This document shows positions 1-9,756 of a DNA stretch of 64,000 nucleotides, in pieces (positions within the stretch are counted from its first letter, which is position 1; each line of letters begins with the position of its first letter). A model generated the notes under the pieces. It was given only the letters and a program-made list of their open reading frames with translations, was not told the origin of the DNA and did no database searches. A program made the translations under genes and the position numbers. The DNA lies in NCBI RefSeq assembly GCF_900141665.1, contig NZ_FQYI01000001.1, forward strand, positions 62,001 to 126,000, written 5' to 3'. The DNA comes from Cruoricaptor ignavus (lineage in GTDB: Bacteria; Bacteroidota; Bacteroidia; Flavobacteriales; Weeksellaceae).

Positions 1-815
1 ATGTAGCCAGTTTTGGGCCCGGTCTTGTAGATCGATATGCCTTCGTGATCGGATGCGAAACCAGTCTGAGCAAACAGGTTAAGTTCCTCGTTGCCTTTAG
101 CAGGATCGGCGTGGTATTTTCTCACGCCCACCTGCTCGTCGGAGTAATAGATGAAGCCGTTTTCATTATCTACCGCGATGGACTCTATCTCCTTTTTGCC
201 GCTGTATTTTCCAAATTTCCGAACCAAATCGGCTTTTACTACGCCTCTGCCATCATCCTCCAGGAGGTATTGCCAAAGGTATCCCTCCGCAGGACCCGTC
301 TTCCTCCCTACAATGGCGTAAATTTTCCCGTCGGGGGCGGTGTATAATGCGATGCCCATAAGATCGCGGAAGCCTTCGCCAGCCTCGCCTTCGAAAACAG
401 GTATACCGCCGCCGTCCACCGCCTTCATATCCGGAAGAGAGAAAATGCGCAGTTTGTGTGTGAGCCGCTCGGTAGTTACCGCGATGTCTGTCGGTCTACC
501 ATTGATTTTCAAGCCGTAGGCGATGTCTACATTATTTGGCCGCTGTAGTCCGGAAACGGTAAGCTCGGGAATAATCCTCCCCTCCAGATCGAAAACGAAG
601 AGCGCACCGTCCTTATCCTTATCTGTGCCTACAATCAAGCTTTTGGACGGGTCTTTTTTATTAATCCAAATGGCGGGGTCGTCCGTATCGTGCTTTACTG
701 GCTGGGTAATGACGGCAGGCTGTATCACCTCTTCCGAAATAGCCGCGCTCTGCTGCGTAGTTTTGCAAGAAATAATGATTGCAGAAAAAACTGCTGCTCT
801 TACAAATTTTTTCAT
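1..815 (-). CDS. Beta-propeller 3-phytase, lipoprotein (3' end outside window)
   Basis: The reading frame opens with ATG at 815 and stays open to the window edge, giving 271 codons without a stop; the C-terminus is missing. Residues 1-17 form a lipoprotein signal ending in an IISC-type lipobox (Cys17). DTDDPAIW at residues 43-50 followed by a RPNNVDIAYG segment matches the calcium-dependent beta-propeller phytase family, which removes phosphate from phytate and related phosphate esters. It lies 7 nt after the beta-helix lipoprotein gene and downstream of a TonB receptor on the same strand, so a surface phosphate-scavenging operon is likely. The family call is from visible motifs; the true substrate is inferred. 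Confidence 0.85.
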   Translation of the reverse strand, partial: MKKFVRAAVFSAIIISCKTTQQSAAISEEVIQPAVITQPVKHDTDDPAIWINKKDPSKSLIVGTDKDKDGALFVFDLEGRIIPELTVSGLQRPNNVDIAYGLKINGRPTDIAVTTERLTHKLRIFSLPDMKAVDGGGIPVFEGEAGEGFRDLMGIALYTAPDGKIYAIVGRKTGPAEGYLWQYLLEDDGRGVVKADLVRKFGKYSGKKEIESIAVDNENGFIYYSDEQVGVRKYHADPAKGNEELNLFAQTGFASDHEGISIYKTGPKTGY

Positions 816-822
816 AATAAAA

Positions 823-2082
823 TTATTTCACTCCATACGCACCTATCGTCGCTGATGGCGCGGGGGATTCATAGGTTATTCCATCCATCACCAGACCTTT
901 CGGGAAGTTTTTGGTGATGTTCGTTTTGCCCTTACCGATGGCCGGCGAGCCCGGCATCAGCCGGAAATCCCACTCCGGATTAAATACAGCATTATACATA
1001 TCGGTATTCAGTGGATAGTTTACAAATTTCGGGTCGTTGGCGCCAGGTGTCTTGGTATCGAGGATATCGTTTACTCCCCCCACCTGATCTTTCCCGTTCG
1101 GCGTAAAGCCTTTTACCGCTTCTGCATTATGGCCATAGTATAGATTGTTCGCTATGGTGGAGCGCGCATCCTTAGGCTTTTTGGTATCCTCCTTTACTCC
1201 GAAACGCGTATTCACGAAAAGTGTGTTGTAGATTTCTGCATGCACCGTCTGCTCCAGCCATATAGAGCCGCCTTTTATGCTCGGTTTCCGCCAGCCGGTA
1301 TTCAGTATCGTATTGTTGTAAGCTACTACATGCGCCTGGGGAGATCTGTCGCCCGCGTTGGAAAGCTTCATCGCGTTGGTATTGTTGGAATAAAACAGGT
1401 TATAGCTTACATCCGCAAGCGTGCCCGAGTTGATATATACACCCTCGCCGCCGCTTTTCCCGGTGGTGTAGAATTTATTTCCCGTAATGATGAGCTGCCC
1501 GCCATCGAAGTAACTAGAATGAACAAAGAAGTTTTTGATAATTGAGTTCTTCAACACAAGCTTCCCATTGCTGTTTGAAAACCATATCGCCGGAAGATCC
1601 TTTCCGGCTGCAGCTTTGTAGAGCCCAAGTTTTACAGAAAGCGAAGACTGCGTAGTGGATGCGCCGCCATATTCGATGATTGCGTGCTCTAAAAGAACTT
1701 CCTCCGCAGACTGCCCGCATAAGATTCCGCCCCAGTTCTTCCCCCAGGAATCGGGGGTGCGGAGCTCTTTCACGGTGGTAATCCTCACCGGGTTTTCCTC
1801 AGTGCCTTTTACATAGAGATTCCCCAGCACAATGAATTCCGGCTTCGCCTCGGCATCCATCTCCACCGTGCAGCCCTCCTCTATCACGAGGCGCTTCCCG
1901 GCAGGGATCACAATATCTCCGGATACTTTTACGACGCTGTTTCTCGTCCAGGTTCCAGAAACCTCTCCGGAAACGCCGGCAGAGCTGGAATTGATTTCAG
2001 ACAGATCCACATCATGGTTTGCATCCTCGCAGGACATAAAACCAAGGCTGGCAGCTAGAAGCGTATATCTTAGAATTTTCAT
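823..2082 (-). CDS. Right-handed beta-helix repeat lipoprotein
   Basis: This encodes a 419-residue protein with a lipoprotein signal (lipobox Cys18) and then a body of short beta-strand turns. Phrases such as 'leg..IVLGNLYVKGTEENPVRIT' and 'GGILCG' near residues 80-130 are typical of parallel beta-helix proteins in Bacteroidota. No catalytic pair could be identified, so enzymatic activity is uncertain; a binding role is equally possible. It sits between a TonB receptor (15 nt upstream) and a phytase (7 nt downstream) and is almost certainly co-transcribed with them. A role in capturing or presenting organic phosphate is inferred from the neighbours only. Confidence 0.75.
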   Translation of the reverse strand: MKILRYTLLAASLGFMSCEDANHDVDLSEINSSSAGVSGEVSGTWTRNSVVKVSGDIVIPAGKRLVIEEGCTVEMDAEAKPEFIVLGNLYVKGTEENPVRITTVKELRTPDSWGKNWGGILCGQSAEEVLLEHAIIEYGGASTTQSSLSVKLGLYKAAAGKDLPAIWFSNSNGKLVLKNSIIKNFFVHSSYFDGGQLIITGNKFYTTGKSGGEGVYINSGTLADVSYNLFYSNNTNAMKLSNAGDRSPQAHVVAYNNTILNTGWRKPSIKGGSIWLEQTVHAEIYNTLFVNTRFGVKEDTKKPKDARSTIANNLYYGHNAEAVKGFTPNGKDQVGGVNDILDTKTPGANDPKFVNYPLNTDMYNAVFNPEWDFRLMPGSPAIGKGKTNITKNFPKGLVMDGITYESPAPSATIGAYGVK

Positions 2083-2097
2083 TTATAAAAGTTTTAG

Positions 2098-4851
2098 TTA
2101 AAATTTCACTCGGAGGCCAAGGAGATAAGTTTGTTTATAGAAATCTTTCCGGATCAGTGTTTCGCCGCTGGAAATATCCTGCCCGGCAATATCGGCATTC
2201 TGCTCATTCACCCCTTTTATGAAGAGTTTCATAGGCGTATCCAGCAGGTTGTTCGCCTTTGCGTAGATGCTCAGCCTATCGCCAAGTCTTTTCTCAAGTG
2301 ATGCATCCATTCGGATGAAACCCTTCTGCCAAATGTCATTATCCAAAAACTGGGAAACTGTGGAAATTCTCGGCCCGGTGTATGAGCCGGCAATCTGCGC
2401 ATCCCAGCCGGACTGAGGATTTTTGTAAAGCAGGGAAAGATTCGCGATGTGCTCACTCTGCCCATACAGAGGCCGCTTCTGATCTTGGGTAATAGTCTCC
2501 AGGTTGCCTGCGGCATCGCGCACGCGGACGGATTTCGGAGTGGTGATTTCAGAGTGCGTGTATGTGTAGTTGGCCTTAAAACCAAAACTGCTGAAGAACT
2601 TTATCACATCCACCTCTACCCCATAATTTTCCGCGCTGCCGAAGTTGCCCGGAGAATAGAAAATGTCCTGCCCGCGGGTTTTATCCGGCTGCAAGGTGTA
2701 CTCGATAGGGTCTTTGATATTTTTGTAGAAAACGCCCACCATATACTGATCGGAGGCTTTCGGGAAAAACTCATAGCGAAGATCCACATTATCTGCCTTG
2801 GCTCGCTTCAGATCCGGGTTCCCTCTTTCAGAATACTCCTCATAAACCAGTTTTGAAGGCACAATCTCGAAGAAGCCTGGCCTGTTGATGGATTTAAAAT
2901 AAGTAGCCCGCAGGTTTTGCGTAGGCGTTATTTTATACTTCACACTTGCCGAAGGCAGCGCATCGGTATATTTTTGGCTAAGCTCCGGCCGGTCTTCGCC
3001 CATCGGGAAGAGCAGCGTGTAAGACTGGTCCGTATGCTCGAAACGGATACCGCCGCTCAGTTCTATTTTTTCAAGTTTAGCTTCCAGCATTCCGTATCCT
3101 GCAGCGATCTTCTCCGCAGCATCGTAGGTCAGGGAGTTGGCCACCGCTCCTTTCGGATTTTCCACATTATACTGAATATCAGCTACATCCATAAAATCCG
3201 TTCCGAGAATATGGTTCCTGCTCACAGGATAGAGTGAGTAGTTGTTGTAGAAATGGCTGCGTTCCTTATCCCGGTACATCCCTCCGGCGAGGATGTTAAA
3301 GCCGTCAGCCACCGTTACTTTTAAGTTAAGATACCCGGCATAGTCGTTATCCGTATTCCTCAGCCAGGTTCTAAAGGCATTGTTCGGCGAGGTCTGCGTA
3401 TCTACAAAATTTCTCCTTATTCCGAGCGTCCCGAAATTCGTCTGATCAGGCACCTGGTTATCCGCTGAGGATACTACGCCCGACCAGTCAAGGGAGAACC
3501 TGCCCGGGATGATGCTATGTTCGCCACGCAAAGTAGTGTTCCAGATGCGCTGCTGAGTGAATCGGGAGCGGTAGGAGTAGCTGAGATCTGCGTTTCCTGC
3601 CAAAGGCTCATAATTCGCATTGGAGGCATTGGCAGTAAGTCTCTCCCTCAGCTGCGTGTTGCGTAGCAGCATAAAAGAGTTGAACAATTTCAGCTGATGG
3701 TTCGCGTTGATTCTGAAATCAAGAATACCGTAAGCACCCATACGCTGCTGATTTTCAAAGTATTTCCTGTCGGATTCTGAGGTAATGACTCCGTACTTCA
3801 TTGTATCCACATTGGATGTGGAGTAGAATTTACTATCCGTCATCCGGTTGCTGTTCTGATAGCTCACCGCGGCGAGCACGCCCAGCTTATTATCGGCAAA
3901 CCTTCTGCCCAGGGTAAGGCCACCCGTAAAATTCGGCATGGCATTTAGTCTTTCTATTTGATACCTGCTTTTCGGGAAATCTGCCACTGTGGCATTATAA
4001 GATCTTCCGAACCGCTCGTAGGGAGATTTAAATTTAATATCGGAAGTATCAAACGAATGGAACTTCCGCTCAAACAGCGCCTGAGAATATCCCACCGCCA
4101 TATTTGCCGAAAGATCCCTGGCAGCAGGTGCGCTTTTCATCACCATGTTTACACCCCCTCCTATCGCATCGCCTTCCATATAAGGCAAAAGCGATTTGTA
4201 AACTTCCAGCCTGTCCAAAAGTTCAGAAGGAAAAATATCCAGCGGCACATATCTGTGGCGGTTTTCAGGCGAAGGGATTTTTACGCCATTTACTAAGGTA
4301 TAATTGTAGCGCTTGTCCATACCGCGGAGGATTGCATACTGGCCTTCGCCGTTGCTGCTGCGCTCCACGGAAACGCCGGACACACGCTGAATAACATTGG
4401 CTACGCTGAGATCCGGAGAAATCTGTATGGCATTTCCTGACACCACATTCACCACTTCCGGTGCGCGCTGCTCTATCCTCCTTGCCATACCCTCCGTATC
4501 GTGGCGGCGGATTCCAAGGATCGTCACTCCGCTGATTTCACGCGCATCCTTATCGGGAAGGCTGTAGCTCACTGTCACAGCCTGATCACTGCTAACTATA
4601 ATATCCTCATTCACCCCCTGAAATCTTGGGTGAGAAATGGTGATGCTATAGCTTCCATCCTCCAGATTGAGAAAGCTGAAAGAGCCATCCAGCCCGGTTT
4701 GCGTACGGATATTCCCAGGCTGAAGCACAATATTTGCCCCAGCCACCGCCTCGCCCCTCTCGCTGCTCTGCACCGTTCCTCTGATTTCTTGGGCATAGAG
4801 AAATGCCGGCGCGATGAGCATCAGCGGAAGGGATATAATATATTTTTTCAT
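2098..4851 (-). CDS. TonB-dependent outer-membrane receptor
   Basis: The 917-residue product starts with a signal peptide (cut near AQ at 20-21). A carboxypeptidase-regulatory-like domain follows at about 22-100. The plug domain is at about 125-240 (SPDLSVANVIQRVSGV, VNGVKIPSPE, IGGGVNMVMKS) and the rest is a 22-strand-type barrel ending in the usual aromatic residue (RVKF). Such receptors import ligands too large for porins using TonB-ExbBD energy. It is the first gene of a three-gene unit with a beta-helix lipoprotein and a phytase, which suggests uptake of phosphate esters, inositol phosphates or a bound metal. No typical -7/-33 promoter or Pho-type repeat was recognised in the AT-rich 90 bp upstream. 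Confidence 0.93.
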   Translation of the reverse strand: MKKYIISLPLMLIAPAFLYAQEIRGTVQSSERGEAVAGANIVLQPGNIRTQTGLDGSFSFLNLEDGSYSITISHPRFQGVNEDIIVSSDQAVTVSYSLPDKDAREISGVTILGIRRHDTEGMARRIEQRAPEVVNVVSGNAIQISPDLSVANVIQRVSGVSVERSSNGEGQYAILRGMDKRYNYTLVNGVKIPSPENRHRYVPLDIFPSELLDRLEVYKSLLPYMEGDAIGGGVNMVMKSAPAARDLSANMAVGYSQALFERKFHSFDTSDIKFKSPYERFGRSYNATVADFPKSRYQIERLNAMPNFTGGLTLGRRFADNKLGVLAAVSYQNSNRMTDSKFYSTSNVDTMKYGVITSESDRKYFENQQRMGAYGILDFRINANHQLKLFNSFMLLRNTQLRERLTANASNANYEPLAGNADLSYSYRSRFTQQRIWNTTLRGEHSIIPGRFSLDWSGVVSSADNQVPDQTNFGTLGIRRNFVDTQTSPNNAFRTWLRNTDNDYAGYLNLKVTVADGFNILAGGMYRDKERSHFYNNYSLYPVSRNHILGTDFMDVADIQYNVENPKGAVANSLTYDAAEKIAAGYGMLEAKLEKIELSGGIRFEHTDQSYTLLFPMGEDRPELSQKYTDALPSASVKYKITPTQNLRATYFKSINRPGFFEIVPSKLVYEEYSERGNPDLKRAKADNVDLRYEFFPKASDQYMVGVFYKNIKDPIEYTLQPDKTRGQDIFYSPGNFGSAENYGVEVDVIKFFSSFGFKANYTYTHSEITTPKSVRVRDAAGNLETITQDQKRPLYGQSEHIANLSLLYKNPQSGWDAQIAGSYTGPRISTVSQFLDNDIWQKGFIRMDASLEKRLGDRLSIYAKANNLLDTPMKLFIKGVNEQNADIAGQDISSGETLIRKDFYKQTYLLGLRVKF

Positions 4852-4940
4852 AAATCCTATTTAAGCCGTTAAATTATATTTAAAAATTCTTCAGCATATT
4901 AAGAAAATGTTATTTTTTTTTTAATGCTGCCAATTATCAT

Positions 4941-4968
4941 AAAAAAACCGCCTCATAATATGAGACGG
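4941..4968 (-). terminator. Rho-independent terminator after DUF3467 gene
   Basis: A hairpin with arms at 4948-4956 and 4960-4968 is followed on the minus strand by seven T residues (4947-4941). It lies just past the stop of the DUF3467 gene and insulates the TonB receptor gene beyond it. Confidence 0.85.
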
Positions 4969-4995
4969 ATATAAAAAATAATTCCAGTATTTTAC

Positions 4996-5301
4996 TTATG
5001 CCTGAACATTGTTGTTCTGCCCGATTACAAAAGGTTCAACTTCCTTAATCTCGCCGAATTGCTGCTCGTAGTTTTGGATGTTCTGCTGTAGCGCATTCAA
5101 AACTCTCTTAGCGTGAAGCGGCGCCAAGATTACCCTTGAGCGTACCTGTGCCTGCTGAACGCCCGGCATAAGCTGGATGAAATCCAACACGAATTCAGAC
5201 GGCGAGTGGTTTACAAGCGCAAGGTTGCAATATGCACCGGCAGCCACCATCTCGTTCAGTTGGATGTTAATGTTGTTGTCGTTGTTTTGGTTTTGGTCCA
5301 T
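4996..5301 (-). CDS. DUF3467 family protein
   Basis: This encodes a 101-residue protein with an Asn/Gln-rich start followed by the conserved DUF3467 core (NEMVAAGAYCNLALVNHSPSEF, LDFIQLMPG, and RVILAPLHAKR near residues 55-66). No signal peptide is present, so it is cytoplasmic. The family is widespread in Bacteroidota and its function is not established. It lies downstream of rpoC on the same strand, but a strong terminator separates the two, so it is probably transcribed by read-through or from its own unrecognised promoter. The gene is complete and ends in its own hairpin. Confidence 0.85.
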   Translation of the reverse strand: MDQNQNNDNNINIQLNEMVAAGAYCNLALVNHSPSEFVLDFIQLMPGVQQAQVRSRVILAPLHAKRVLNALQQNIQNYEQQFGEIKEVEPFVIGQNNNVQA

Positions 5302-5320
5302 TGTTATTCTGTTTAGGTTT

Positions 5321-5384
5321 AAAAAAGTTTGACGCTCAAAGTTAAGGAAAGTTTTTCAACGGTGCCTTATTTTGAGCGTCAAAC
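5321..5384 (-). terminator. Long-stem terminator after rpoC
   Basis: A perfect 14-bp inverted repeat (5371-5384 with 5327-5340) begins 7 nt past the rpoC stop. The 30-nt loop contains a further 5-bp inner pairing. On the minus strand the stem is followed by six T residues (5326-5321). The stem is unusually long for this genome's terminators. Confidence 0.85.
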
Positions 5385-5391
5385 AGAAAAA

Positions 5392-8300
5392 TTATTCGTA
5401 ATCTGCAAATTCCTTCTTAGAGCCTACGATTACATTCTGATACTCCTTCAAGCCTGTACCAGCAGGGATTCTGTGCCCTACGATTACATTTTCCTTCAGG
5501 CCGTTCAGCTCGTCCACTTTTCCGGAAACTGCGGCTTCGTTCAGCACCTTGGTTGTTTCCTGGAAGGATGCTGCGGACATAAAGGATTTCGTCTGAAGCG
5601 CTGCCCTCGTGATACCCTGTAGCACCGGCGTTGCCGTTGCAGGAAGCGCTTCCCTTGCTTCCACGAGTTTCAGGTCTTCCCTCTTCAGCTTGGAATTTTC
5701 ATCGCGAAGTTCCCTTGCGGAAATCATCTGCCCAGGCTGAAGCTCCTTGGAATCTCCTGCATCCACTACCACCTTCATTCCGAAAATCCTATTGTTTTCC
5801 TCGATGAAGTCGTATTTATGTTCCAGCGAGCCTTCCAGGAACTGCGTATCGCCACCGTCCACGATTTCAACCTTCGTCATCATCTGGCGCACGATGATTT
5901 CAAAGTGCTTGTCATCAATCTTCACACCCTGCAATCTGTATACTTCCTGAATTTCGTTCACCAGATATTCCTGAACTGCGGTAGGCCCTTTGATTCTCAG
6001 GATATCATCCGGCGTTACGGAACCGTCTGAAAGCGGCGTACCAGCACGAACGAAGTCGTTTTCCTGTACCAGGATTTGGTTCGAAAGTTTCACCAGGTAG
6101 GTTTTTCTCTCGCCTGTTTTCGCTTCCACGATAAGTTCGCGGTTTCCACGCTTGATTTTTCCGTAAGATACCACCCCGTCAATCTCCGTTACAACGGCAG
6201 GGTTGGATGGATTTCTTGCTTCGAAAAGCTCTGTAACCCTTGGAAGACCACCGGTAATATCGCCTGCCTTCGCAGATTTTCTCGGGATTTTAATCAAAAT
6301 CTTACCAGCCTTGATTTTCTCGCCGTCGTTCACCATGAGGTGCGCTCCAACAGGCAGGTTGTAAGATTTCTGCTCTTCACCTTTAGCATCCACCACGCGA
6401 AGCGTTGGCACGGCTTTGCGGCTTCTCGATTCTATGATTACCTTCTCTTCAAAACCAGTCTGCTCATCTATTTCCAGCTGGAAGGAAGTACCCTGGATAA
6501 TATCTTCATACTCCACCTTACCGGAAGCTTCCGCGATGATTACGGCGTTGTAAGGATCCCATTTTGCAATCAAATCGCCTTTGCTCACCTTAGCACCAGG
6601 TTTCACGGAAATTACGGAACCGTAAGGAATGTTGGCCACCATCAGTGGCGTTCTTTGCTCGTTATCCGAGACAAGGCGGAATTCCGTAGAGCGCGAAACT
6701 ACAACTTCTGCCGTGTTTCCATTTTCATCTTCGGAAGTTACCGTGCGGATTTCATCCATTTCCACGATACCATCCCTCCTTGCCACGATGGAAGGATTTA
6801 CAGAGACGTTCCCTGCCGTACCACCTTGGTGGAAGGTTCTCAGCGTAAGCTGGGTACCAGGTTCACCGATGGATTGCGCCGCGATAACGCCCACAGCCTC
6901 ACCCATGTGGATTGGCTTGCCGGTTGCCAAGTTTCTACCGTAGCATTTTGCGCAGATACCTTTTCTCGCTTCGCAAGTCAGCGGAGAACGCACTTCCACG
7001 CTTTCTAGGCCAAGGTTTTCTATTGTTTTTGCTAAATTCTCGTCAATCAGTTCATCCGCTCCCACGATTTTCTCGTCCGTTTCAGGATGATAAATATCGT
7101 GCAGGGAAATTCTACCCAGAATTCTCTCGGAAATTCTTTCCACGATTTCGTCGTTCTTCTTCAGCGGCGTAATTTCCGTTCCGCGAAGTGTGTGGCAATC
7201 GTCCTCCGTAATAATCACATCCTGAGCCACATCCACCAGCCTTCTGGTCAGATATCCTGCATCGGCAGTTTTCAGAGCCGTATCGGCAAGACCTTTACGG
7301 GCACCGTGCGTGGAAATGAAGTATTCCAGGATGGAAAGGCCTTCCTTAAAGTTCGCAACAATCGGGTTTTCAATAATTTCCGAACCTGTGGACCCGGCTT
7401 TCTGTGGCTTCGCCATCAGACCCCTCATACCGGAAAGCTGGCGAATCTGCTCCTTGGAACCACGGGCACCGGAATCCAGCATCATATATACGGAATTGAA
7501 GCCACCCTGGTCGGTCTTCATCCTGTTCATAATCATCTCCGTAAGGCCGGCGTTCGTATTCGTCCACACATCAATTACCTGGTTGTAGCGCTCCGTATCG
7601 GTGATGAGACCCATATTATAATTCGCACGGATTTCATCCACATTCTCCACAGCCTGAGCAATCATCTGCTGCTTTTCTTCCGGCACCACAATGTCGCCAA
7701 GCGAGAAGGAAAGCCCACCCTTAAAGGCATTGCTGTAGCCCATATCCTTCATATCGTCCAGGAATTTCACCGTGGTTGGGAAATCGGTATCAGCCAAGAT
7801 ACGGCCGATTACATTCCGCAGAGATTTTTTCGTTAAAAGCTCATTCACGAAGCCTACTTGTTCTGGAACGATTTGGTTGAACAGAATTCTACCCACCGTA
7901 GTTTCCGTAAGTTTCGTGGTGATTTCACCATTTTCCTTAATTGGCAGCCTGCACCGTACTTTAGCGTTCAGCGAAACCTTGCCTTCGTTGTAAGCGATTT
8001 CCGCTTCTTCCGGTGAGTAGAAAGTAAGGCCTTCACCCAGAACCTTTCGTTCCTCGGTAGAGTGCGCTTCCTTGGTCATAAAATAAAGCCCAAGCACCAT
8101 ATCCTGAGAAGGCACCGTAATCGGCGAGCCGTTTGCAGGATTCAGGATGTTCTGAGAGCCCAGCATCAGCAGCTGCGCTTCCAGGATAGCCTCTGGGCCA
8201 AGCGGCAAGTGCACCGCCATTTGGTCCCCATCAAAGTCAGCATTGAAGGCCGTGGTTACCAATGGGTGCAGCTGGATAGCCTTACCCTCGATCATTTTCG

Positions 8301-9657
8301 GTTGGAAAGCCTGGATACCCAGCCTGTGAAGCGTAGGCGCACGGTTCAGGAGAACAGGGTGGCCCTTCATCACATTTTCCAGAATATCGTAAACAACAGG
8401 CTCTTTCCTGTCGATAATTCTCTTCGCAGATTTTACCGTTTTTACGATACCTCTTTCAATTAGTTTCCTGATAATGAACGGCTTATAAAGTTCTGCCGCC
8501 ATATCTTTCGGCAGACCGCATTCGTGAAGCTGCAAATCTGGACCTACGACGATTACTGAACGCGCCGAGTAATCCACCCTTTTACCCAAAAGGTTTTGGC
8601 GGAACCTACCCTGCTTCCCTTTCAGTGAATCGGAAAGGGATTTCAGCGGCCGGTTGCTCTCGGATTTTACTGCGGAAGATTTTCTCGTATTGTCGAAAAG
8701 TGAATCCACAGCTTCCTGCAGCATCCGTTTTTCATTACGCAAAATTACTTCCGGCGCTTTGATTTCCAATAGCCTTTTCAGGCGGTTGTTTCTGATGATT
8801 ACCCTGCGGTAAAGGTCGTTCAGATCCGATGTTGCAAAGCGGCCGCCATCCAGCGGAACAAGCGGGCGAAGTTCCGGCGGAATCACGGGTAGCACTCGCA
8901 TTATCATCCATTCCGGCCGGTTTATCATCCTTGTATTGGCGCTTCGCAGCGCTTCCACCACATTCAGCCTTTTCAGTGCTTCCGTTCTTCTCTGCTTAGA
9001 GCCTTCGTTGTGCGCCTTATGTCTCAGGTCGTAAGAAAGTGCATCCAGGTCGATTCTTTTCAGCAAATCTTCCACGGCTTCTGCACCCATTTTTGCGATG
9101 AACTTATTCGGATCAGAATCTTCAAGATACTGATTTTCGGCAGGTAGCGTATCCAGGATGTCCAGATATTCTTCCTCGGTAAGGAATTCCATTTCCTCAA
9201 AGTCAGAGCCGTCTGCTTTCTTTGCCGCACCCTGCTGTATCACCACATATCTTTCGTAGTAGATGATCATATCCAGCTTCTTGCTCGGCATTCCGAGAAG
9301 GTAGCCTATTTTGTTCGGCAATGAGCGGAAATACCAGATGTGTGCCACCGGCACTACCAGATTGATGTGGCCTATTCTTTCGCGGCGCACTTTCTTCTCG
9401 GTTACCTCCACACCGCATCTATCGCACACGATGCCTTTGTAGCGTATTCTCTTGTACTTTCCGCAGGCACATTCGTAATCCTTCACCGGGCCGAATATTT
9501 TCTCGCAGAAAAGTCCGTCTCTTTCCGGTTTGTGTGTACGATAGTTGATGGTTTCCGGCTTCAGCACCTCGCCTCTTGATTCCTGCAGGATGGATTCCGG
9601 CGAAGCCAGTCCAATCGTGATTTTATTAAACCTGCTTGATTTATTTTTGTTTGACAT
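5392..9657 (-). CDS. rpoC: DNA-directed RNA polymerase subunit beta'
   Basis: This is the 1421-residue beta' subunit, a normal length for Bacteroidota. The N-terminal zinc site ([19 protein letters not shown]) is near residues 64-83. The catalytic magnesium loop [12 protein letters not shown] is near 470-480, and the second cysteine cluster ([13 protein letters not shown]) is near 895-906. It follows rpoB with a 99-nt gap that contains imperfect repeats of AAGAACCAAGA/TCTTG type but no terminator with a T tail, so the two genes form one transcript. A terminator follows the stop. Nothing looks damaged. Confidence 0.99.
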   Translation of the reverse strand: MSNKNKSSRFNKITIGLASPESILQESRGEVLKPETINYRTHKPERDGLFCEKIFGPVKDYECACGKYKRIRYKGIVCDRCGVEVTEKKVRRERIGHINLVVPVAHIWYFRSLPNKIGYLLGMPSKKLDMIIYYERYVVIQQGAAKKADGSDFEEMEFLTEEEYLDILDTLPAENQYLEDSDPNKFIAKMGAEAVEDLLKRIDLDALSYDLRHKAHNEGSKQRRTEALKRLNVVEALRSANTRMINRPEWMIMRVLPVIPPELRPLVPLDGGRFATSDLNDLYRRVIIRNNRLKRLLEIKAPEVILRNEKRMLQEAVDSLFDNTRKSSAVKSESNRPLKSLSDSLKGKQGRFRQNLLGKRVDYSARSVIVVGPDLQLHECGLPKDMAAELYKPFIIRKLIERGIVKTVKSAKRIIDRKEPVVYDILENVMKGHPVLLNRAPTLHRLGIQAFQPKMIEGKAIQLHPLVTTAFNADFDGDQMAVHLPLGPEAILEAQLLMLGSQNILNPANGSPITVPSQDMVLGLYFMTKEAHSTEERKVLGEGLTFYSPEEAEIAYNEGKVSLNAKVRCRLPIKENGEITTKLTETTVGRILFNQIVPEQVGFVNELLTKKSLRNVIGRILADTDFPTTVKFLDDMKDMGYSNAFKGGLSFSLGDIVVPEEKQQMIAQAVENVDEIRANYNMGLITDTERYNQVIDVWTNTNAGLTEMIMNRMKTDQGGFNSVYMMLDSGARGSKEQIRQLSGMRGLMAKPQKAGSTGSEIIENPIVANFKEGLSILEYFISTHGARKGLADTALKTADAGYLTRRLVDVAQDVIITEDDCHTLRGTEITPLKKNDEIVERISERILGRISLHDIYHPETDEKIVGADELIDENLAKTIENLGLESVEVRSPLTCEARKGICAKCYGRNLATGKPIHMGEAVGVIAAQSIGEPGTQLTLRTFHQGGTAGNVSVNPSIVARRDGIVEMDEIRTVTSEDENGNTAEVVVSRSTEFRLVSDNEQRTPLMVANIPYGSVISVKPGAKVSKGDLIAKWDPYNAVIIAEASGKVEYEDIIQGTSFQLEIDEQTGFEEKVIIESRSRKAVPTLRVVDAKGEEQKSYNLPVGAHLMVNDGEKIKAGKILIKIPRKSAKAGDITGGLPRVTELFEARNPSNPAVVTEIDGVVSYGKIKRGNRELIVEAKTGERKTYLVKLSNQILVQENDFVRAGTPLSDGSVTPDDILRIKGPTAVQEYLVNEIQEVYRLQGVKIDDKHFEIIVRQMMTKVEIVDGGDTQFLEGSLEHKYDFIEENNRIFGMKVVVDAGDSKELQPGQMISARELRDENSKLKREDLKLVEAREALPATATPVLQGITRAALQTKSFMSAASFQETTKVLNEAAVSGKVDELNGLKENVIVGHRIPAGTGLKEYQNVIVGSKKEFADYE

Positions 9658-9756
9658 TATTATTTTTTTAGATTAAAGAACTTAGAACCAAGAACCAAGA
9701 TTTCCCACTAGGCTTATCTTGATTCTTGTGTCTTGCATCTTGAGTCTTTTTTAAAT

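Noticed and set aside
4941-4980. Pho-type regulatory repeat upstream of the TonB receptor
   Set aside because: The only symmetric element is a terminator hairpin; no direct repeats of a regulator site were seen.
6076-7008. 310-codon plus-strand frame inside rpoC
   Set aside because: It is antisense to the fully conserved rpoC coding sequence and has no recognisable protein character.
9658-9756. Terminator or promoter in the rpoB-rpoC gap
   Set aside because: There are repeated AAGAACCAAGA/TCTTG-like segments, but no stable stem with a T tail and no TAnnTTTG box in the right direction.
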